From CBDUVZ01 sp965370805 (GTDB lineage Bacteria > Hydrothermota > Tepidihabitantia > Tepidihabitantales > Tepidihabitantaceae): a DNA stretch of 10,570 nt. Of this stretch, positions 6,747-10,570 are shown in pieces. The first letter of the stretch is position 1; each line of letters begins with the position of its first letter. The stretch covers positions 1 to 10,570 of the forward strand of contig CBDUVZ010000104.1 of assembly GCA_965370805.1 (NCBI GenBank), given 5' to 3'. The notes beneath the pieces were generated by a model. That model was not told the DNA's origin, made no database searches, and was given only the letters and a program-made list of their open reading frames with translations. The position numbers and the translations under genes were made by a program.

Positions 6747-8073
6747 CCAACCCCTCGATGCAGTACTTGATGAAGGACCGAACGCCTTCCTCGCCCCGCC
6801 GCGCAGCATCGCCGAACAGCTTCTTCTGCTGCAGTTCCGTGACGTCGAACCCGGGATAGGCCCGCTTGTAAAGCATCACAATCGTCGCGAACGCATCGAC
6901 CAGCGCCCGGTCGTCCAGCGGCTGGAGTTCGATCTTGCGATGAACCCGGTTGGCCAGCTTGATGTAGGCGTAGTCGTACGGACTGGGCGTGGTCGCGAAA
7001 GCGAGGAATATCGCCGGGTCCCGGTAGATGTACGGCACCGGCCGGACCCGGTTGTGGATCATCCGCGAGTTCATCCGCTTCAGGTCCGGGTCGTTCTGCG
7101 CCGTCCGGACCAGCCCTTCCATGAAATTGGTGCTCTTGGTCAGGTAGATGATATCCCACAGATGCGTCACCGTCTCGGCTTCGTCAATCAGCAGCACCAG
7201 TCCGCCCAGCCCCAGTTCCCGGGCGATGTGACTGATACCGGACAGGATATTGCAGTAGAAATCGGCCGCGGTGGAGAAATCGTAGAGCGCCGGAATCCGC
7301 TGCCCGCCTTTCACCCGGTGCGGGCTGCGGCCATCGGTCGCGTAGTCCTTGGTGCTCTCCCCTTCGATCCACTGCCAGAAAACCTCGCTCTCAATGTGCG
7401 CCGCGTCGAGCCGCCGGAGTTTGGCAAGCACCGGGCCGAGAAAAACGTGGTCACTCATGTCCAGTTCGGTCGCCCGGCGCAGCAGGTCGCGGAACCCGAA
7501 TTCCGTTCCGTCCTGGATGAACCGCAGGTTGTGGACAATCTCCCGGTAGACCCGCTTCGGCCGGTGGGGGCTCACTTCCTGGGGGTCGAACTGACAGATG
7601 CTCACCAGCATCCCCGTCTGCAGCGCCCGGTGGTGGATATACTCAAGCAGATGGGTCTTGCCCGTACCGTACTCGCCTTCGACCAGGTAGACGTCACCCT
7701 TGCCGTCCTTGAGCCGCGCCAGGGCGGACTGCACCAGCCCCACTTCCCGGTCCCGGCCGAAAGTGAACGACTCGACGTCCTGGTGCGGCACGACCCCCAA
7801 TCGGAACGCCTCGGCCATCCGGCAGGCCTGGACCTGGTCCAGGGTGCGGATCTTCGCCTCACCTTTGCCGAGCAGTTGCTCATCGACCCTGGCAATCATC
7901 CGCACGCGGCGCGTGGGCAACCAGAGCCGAAGCCCGCTCTGGAACCGGACCAGCATTTCGGTGCCCCGCCAGCGGGCGTCAAGCACTTCCCCCTCGCCGA
8001 AGACCGGATGGGAAACAATGCGCTTGGCGGATTGACGCCCTGGGGGCGGATGCCGGAGATTTTGATTCCTCAT
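6703..8073 (-). CDS. BrxD/DUF2791-like P-loop ATPase with N-terminal UvrD/CarD-type Tudor-like segment
   Basis: A P-loop ATPase of 456 residues. Residues 20-60 (HPVFGEGEV followed by beta strands) resemble the HPxFGxGxV Tudor-like domain found at the C terminus of UvrD/PcrA and, more loosely, the CarD RNA-polymerase-interacting domain. A short helical part leads to the ATPase: Walker A G133EYGTGKT140, Walker B LLIDEAE (294-300) and a sensor-like strand AIFLAFATTPSP (354-365). The C-terminal RSFIKYCIEGLD (432-443) is like other BrxD proteins, as I recall them. BrxD is the ATP-binding partner of the helicase BrxHI in BREX type 2, and this gene directly precedes and overlaps a BrxHI-like helicase. 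The ATG at 8073 is the only start that retains the N-terminal domain. Its AGGA directly abuts the ATG, an unfavourable spacing, and an 85-nt gap separates it from the upstream gene. It probably loads or regulates the helicase, which is inference. Confidence 0.82.
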   Translation of the reverse strand: MRNQNLRHPPPGRQSAKRIVSHPVFGEGEVLDARWRGTEMLVRFQSGLRLWLPTRRVRMIARVDEQLLGKGEAKIRTLDQVQACRMAEAFRLGVVPHQDVESFTFGRDREVGLVQSALARLKDGKGDVYLVEGEYGTGKTHLLEYIHHRALQTGMLVSICQFDPQEVSPHRPKRVYREIVHNLRFIQDGTEFGFRDLLRRATELDMSDHVFLGPVLAKLRRLDAAHIESEVFWQWIEGESTKDYATDGRSPHRVKGGQRIPALYDFSTAADFYCNILSGISHIARELGLGGLVLLIDEAETVTHLWDIIYLTKSTNFMEGLVRTAQNDPDLKRMNSRMIHNRVRPVPYIYRDPAIFLAFATTPSPYDYAYIKLANRVHRKIELQPLDDRALVDAFATIVMLYKRAYPGFDVTELQQKKLFGDAARRGEEGVRSFIKYCIEGLDVARFASRFAAASR

Positions 8074-8158
8074 TCCTGATTCAGTGACTCATCTGATGAT
8101 GGATGTCCATTGGAAAGGGGACTCCCGCTTCTGTTGCTCGGCTGGCTCAGAGCCATCC

Positions 8159-9430
8159 CTAGAACTCTTCACTCTCAACCTGGTCGCGGTCGGTCTGTTC
8201 CAGCCGCCGGGTTGTCACCCGCAGGAGCTTCTCGGCGTCCTCCCTGGCGAAACCGGCACCCGGGTCGGACCGCAAGCCGTGAAACGCCTCGATAGCTCCG
8301 ACGACGAACAGCCGGCGGTAACTGATATCGAACGCGAAAGCCGAAACCGCCAGTTCGGCCAGGAACCGGATTGCCTGTTCCTTCGCTTCGGACGGCAGCT
8401 TCATCTCATACGCGGTCTCGAACAGCTCGGCCAGCCTCGCCCCCAACTGACCGAGGAACTCAACCGGCTCAATGCCCAGTTCCTCCAGGTTGACCCTCAC
8501 GCCGACCGGGTTCTTCCCCGAGAACTCGCTGCGCAGCCGCTGCTTCAGAGCCTCGTAGACCCCGCCCGAACCCTCAAGCAGGAGATTCTCATCCGGAATC
8601 GCGTAGAAGAACATCGCTCCGGGCAATCGCGAATTACCGCACTCGTCCACAATCTGACGCAGGTTGTCGAGCGCCCGGCGCTTGTCCCGCGAGGACGATA
8701 TCGACATCCCGCGCTCGGCCTCGTCGAGCAGGAATATCAGCCCGCTGTACCCGATAGCATGAACCCACTGAATCAGGGAACGGAGCATTCGGAAAGCCGT
8801 CGCCTTGTCGATCCGCTCCGATATCCGGTGCAGGGACCTGACCTCCTTTGTCACTTCCTCGCCCTTGAGCCACTGCATCACTTCACTGAAGCCTTCTTCG
8901 TCCTCAGCCAGCAGCGCGGAAAACGCCCCTTTGACCGCATTGCTGAAACTGGTGCTCTCGGTCGCCGGCAACCCGTCGATGTAGCTGCGCAGTCCCTCGG
9001 TCCGGTCCGCTTCCTTCCGCCGGCCGGCAAACCACTTCCGGACGACCGACTCGATCCCCGTATCCTGGAACGACACCGGTCTGCTCATGTCGTGCGGCGC
9101 GCACAAGCCGGTCACAATGCTCTTGTACACCAGTTCCAGCTTGTCGAACGGACACTCGGTCGGGCTCAGACTGACATAAGCGACGCAGTAGTTCTTCCGG
9201 TAAGCCAGGTTGCGCACCGAGTAGAGGAAATGGGTCTTGCCCCCGCCGTAGTTGCCGGTGATGACCTTGAAACTCGACAGGTTGAACTTCAGAATCCCCT
9301 CCAGGTACTCTTCTTCGATAACCTTCAGGTATCGGTCGAGCCCGATTGTGAACGCTTCGATGCCGAACTCGGGTGGCGTGCCGGTGGCTCCCAGCTTGCT
9401 GACTATCGCCCGGGCGAGTGCTTTGTCCAT
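8159..9430 (-). CDS. BrxD/DUF2791-like P-loop ATPase
   Basis: A P-loop ATPase of 423 residues related to, but clearly diverged from, the ATPase encoded next. It starts with a short helical region including the FTIGLDRYL segment (27-35) seen in DUF2791 proteins. Then come Walker A G59NYGGGKT66, HFLYSVRNLA, a strand YCVAYVSLSP (81-90), Walker B LIFLLDEAE (231-239) and a sensor-like strand AMFFYAIPD (272-280). It lacks the HPxFGxGxV extension of its paralog. No nuclease, methylase or membrane segment is visible. The ATG at 9430 lies 3 nt after the stop of the upstream gene and is preceded by AGGAAGGA with about 7-nt spacing, so this is a tightly coupled operon gene. It probably forms a homo- or hetero-oligomeric ATPase with its paralog and serves the helicase. 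The family call rests on motifs and context, not on a search. Confidence 0.8.
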   Translation of the reverse strand: MDKALARAIVSKLGATGTPPEFGIEAFTIGLDRYLKVIEEEYLEGILKFNLSSFKVITGNYGGGKTHFLYSVRNLAYRKNYCVAYVSLSPTECPFDKLELVYKSIVTGLCAPHDMSRPVSFQDTGIESVVRKWFAGRRKEADRTEGLRSYIDGLPATESTSFSNAVKGAFSALLAEDEEGFSEVMQWLKGEEVTKEVRSLHRISERIDKATAFRMLRSLIQWVHAIGYSGLIFLLDEAERGMSISSSRDKRRALDNLRQIVDECGNSRLPGAMFFYAIPDENLLLEGSGGVYEALKQRLRSEFSGKNPVGVRVNLEELGIEPVEFLGQLGARLAELFETAYEMKLPSEAKEQAIRFLAELAVSAFAFDISYRRLFVVGAIEAFHGLRSDPGAGFAREDAEKLLRVTTRRLEQTDRDQVESEEF

Positions 9431-9433
9431 TGA

Positions 9434-10282
9434 CTAATCCTTCCTGAAAAAAGAAACGTAGGAATAGTGAGTGCCATCGCCATCCTCATTGTCCGGCACC
9501 CAGAGTGCCCTGGTCTTCCGGGTTGTCGCGTCGAAGTTCGCCACGTGCAACCGCAGCCGGTCCTTCGCCTCGGTCGCCTCCCTGGATGCCTTCAGCCGGT
9601 ACAGGTCATAACTGAACCGGACCCGCGGGTACTCAACGAACTTGTCTCGCGCGGGGTTCGCGCGGAAACTCGCGGGCTGCATCAACAGCACCATCTCGCC
9701 AAGAACGTCGACGAGCGGAATCCGGGTCCCGGGCTCGAGACCCTTCCAGGAACGTAGCCGCTCGTAGGCCTCATGCAGCCGGCTCCGCAGCAACTCCGGC
9801 TCGGTAGCCCGCTTCCTGATATCCTCGGTCCATCTGACCAGCGTCGCCACCAGTTCTCCCGGCGCCAGCCCGACACCGGTCTTGAGTCGCTCAACCTCCG
9901 GACCCCAGAAGAGAGCCGCGCTGCCGCTCTCGAAGTCGATTCGCAGGCTGAACATCCCGACGCGCAGCACCGGCAGTTGCCCCTTCACTCCGAGTCCGGT
10001 CTCCTTGAGCGTGCTCGCCAACTCGGAACCGAAACGGAACCGGAAATCGTCCTTTGCCTGGCGCACCAGGCCGGACTCCCGCTCGTGCCAGTCAGCAAGC
10101 TCCTTGCGCAATTCGGAATCCGGGAACTCCTCAATCCGGGATTTGATTCTCGCAAGCTCCTTGCCCCGCGCAAACGCGCGATTCACCGGGTCGGACAGGA
10201 GCGCCTGATAGGCTGCAAGGTGCCTGGCCATCTTCCGGCCGGCCGCAGTCACGCCCTTGAGTCGGTCGAGGATACCCTGCAT
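9434..10282 (-). CDS. unrecognised protein, first gene of the ATPase-helicase operon
   Basis: I do not recognise this 282-residue protein. The first 95 or so residues are charged and look helical (for example KSRIEEFPDSELRKELADWHE). They are followed by a beta-rich segment LPVLRVGMFSLRIDF plus AALFWG (103-127), further charged helices (about 142-180) and a C-terminal aromatic segment ending HYSYVSFFRKD. There is no signal peptide, membrane segment, P-loop, cysteine cluster or obvious nuclease or methylase motif, so it is probably a soluble adaptor or sensor. The ATG at 10282 is chosen because a near-consensus promoter ends 8 nt upstream, which would exclude an in-frame TTG at 10342 (302 residues). 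The start has no properly spaced ribosome binding site, and a GGAGGT 18 nt upstream lies inside the promoter. Its position as first gene, 3 nt before the ATPase gene, implies it is an integral part of the system. Confidence 0.78.
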   Translation of the reverse strand: MQGILDRLKGVTAAGRKMARHLAAYQALLSDPVNRAFARGKELARIKSRIEEFPDSELRKELADWHERESGLVRQAKDDFRFRFGSELASTLKETGLGVKGQLPVLRVGMFSLRIDFESGSAALFWGPEVERLKTGVGLAPGELVATLVRWTEDIRKRATEPELLRSRLHEAYERLRSWKGLEPGTRIPLVDVLGEMVLLMQPASFRANPARDKFVEYPRVRFSYDLYRLKASREATEAKDRLRLHVANFDATTRKTRALWVPDNEDGDGTHYSYVSFFRKD

Positions 10283-10290
10283 AATCAGTA

Positions 10291-10318
10291 AGTATAGTCC
10301 ACCTCCCAATTGTGTCAA
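10291..10318 (-). promoter_or_regulatory. strong sigma70-type promoter of the four-gene operon, predicting a leaderless mRNA
   Basis: On the minus strand a perfect TTGACA (complement of 10313-10318) is followed after 16 nt by TATACT (complement of 10291-10296, 5 of 6 consensus bases). The ATG at 10282 begins 8 nt beyond the -10 box, where the first transcribed base is expected. The spacing equals that of the rpmB promoter. The operon transcript should therefore begin at, or within about three bases of, its start codon. Confidence 0.65.
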
Positions 10319-10570
10319 TTGACCATGGCCCGCGCCCGTCAAGCTACATCTTTCCTCAGCATTTCGGCCCGATCCCGAAGGCCTGCCCTACCCGATTGGA
10401 CTTCGGCATTCGGTTTGCCTGAACCCGCTGTGTTCTTCGAGCCTTACCGCCGGCCAAACTCAGCCGAGAACCTAACTGCGACGTAGGAGCAGATGCCATC
10501 CGATGGCTCAACCGGTCATCCTGCCCGTTCAAGTGAACGTCTCCATCAGCACATGATACAATATTGTCTC
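10319..10570. other. intergenic region upstream of the operon, with three palindromes
   Basis: I find no convincing gene in this stretch. It holds three perfect short inverted repeats: GCCATC-C-GATGGC at 10495-10507, CGTTCA-AG-TGAACG at 10526-10539 and ACAATATTGT at 10558-10567, the last extendable by GA/TC after one mismatch on each side. Their clustering within about 75 bp would suit operator sites. They lie roughly 180-250 bp upstream of the operon promoter, so they more likely serve a gene to the right of the window, if anything. Confidence 0.3.
10493..10570 (+). CDS. possible 5' end of a rightward gene running off the window
   Basis: An ATG at 10493 opens 26 codons that stay open to the window end, preceded by AGGAG (10485-10489) with 3-nt spacing. 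The predicted peptide (MPSDGSTGHPARSSERLHQH...) shows no recognisable family start, and the stretch contains all three palindromes described for this region, so it may well be non-coding. I keep it only because it cannot be excluded at the window edge. Confidence 0.15.
   Translation, partial: MPSDGSTGHPARSSERLHQHMIQYCL

Noticed and set aside
4644..8079. Long plus-strand open frames (549 and 517 codons) opposite the helicase and second ATPase
   Set aside because: They are mirror frames of genes whose motifs (DELH, QRIGRGNRR, GEYGTGKT) are intact on the minus strand. Their products are His/Gln/Arg/Pro-rich without domains.
8084..9433. 449-codon plus-strand open frame opposite the first ATPase
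   Set aside because: It is antisense to a gene with intact Walker A and B motifs and a good ribosome binding site, and its own translation shows no family features.
4638..10318. A complete BREX (Pgl) locus
   Set aside because: Only BrxD-like and BrxHI-like proteins are present. No PglX methyltransferase, PglZ phosphatase, PglW kinase or PglY ATPase can be seen in the window.
10283..10342. A TTG start at 10342 giving a 302-residue first protein
   Set aside because: The extra 20 codons coincide with a near-consensus promoter (TTGACA and TATACT), so they would lie upstream of the predicted transcription start. The ATG at 10282 is the more natural start.
10527..10538. A LexA/SOS box at GTTCAAGTGAAC
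   Set aside because: The half-sites are in the opposite order to the GAAC-N4-GTTC box of Gram-positive LexA, and the spacing differs from the GTTC-N7-GTTC direct repeat of alphaproteobacteria.

Overview
The window comes from a GC-rich bacterium (roughly 60-65% G+C by eye). I see no rRNA, tRNA, CRISPR array, transposase or phage structural gene. The only housekeeping gene is rpmB (ribosomal protein L28, zinc-binding CxxC...CxxC form), so this is chromosomal DNA. TTG and GTG starts are common, and the short intergenic gaps carry word-like microrepeats of a kind I associate, from memory only, with genomes of uncultured deep-branching bacteria. I cannot assign a phylum.

Left part (1-4455). A sigma70-type promoter (TTGACA, 16 nt, TATCCT) precedes rpmB. 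Three genes follow on the same strand: two nucleotide-sugar short-chain dehydrogenases of the GDP-mannose 4,6-dehydratase / GDP-6-deoxy-4-keto-mannose reductase type, then a family 2 glycosyltransferase. A family 4-like glycosyltransferase faces them on the minus strand and converges with a 3-nt gap. Together they suggest synthesis of a GDP-linked 6-deoxyhexose, such as D-rhamnose, and its transfer to a surface polysaccharide.

Middle gap (4456-4637). It holds a probable promoter for the family 4 glycosyltransferase and an imperfect inverted repeat built on the word ACACAGA/TCTGTGT.

Right part (4638-10318, minus strand). This is a compact four-gene operon. In transcription order it encodes an unrecognised 282-residue protein, a P-loop ATPase resembling BrxD/DUF2791, a second BrxD/DUF2791-like ATPase with an added N-terminal HPxFGxGxV segment resembling the UvrD/PcrA C-terminal Tudor-like domain, and a superfamily 2 helicase resembling BrxHI/Lhr. 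A near-consensus promoter (TTGACA, 16 nt, TATACT) lies so close to the first ATG that the mRNA should be leaderless or nearly so. BrxD and BrxHI are known as partners in BREX type 2 (Pgl), but no PglX methyltransferase, PglZ phosphatase, PglW or PglY is present in this window. The operon is therefore the best candidate here for an undescribed system: a helicase served by two non-identical ATPases and an unknown partner, plausibly acting in DNA surveillance or anti-phage defence. That role is inferred from family relationships and gene order, not shown by the sequence.

The last 252 bases (10319-10570) contain no convincing gene. They hold three short palindromes and perhaps the first codons of a rightward gene that runs off the window.
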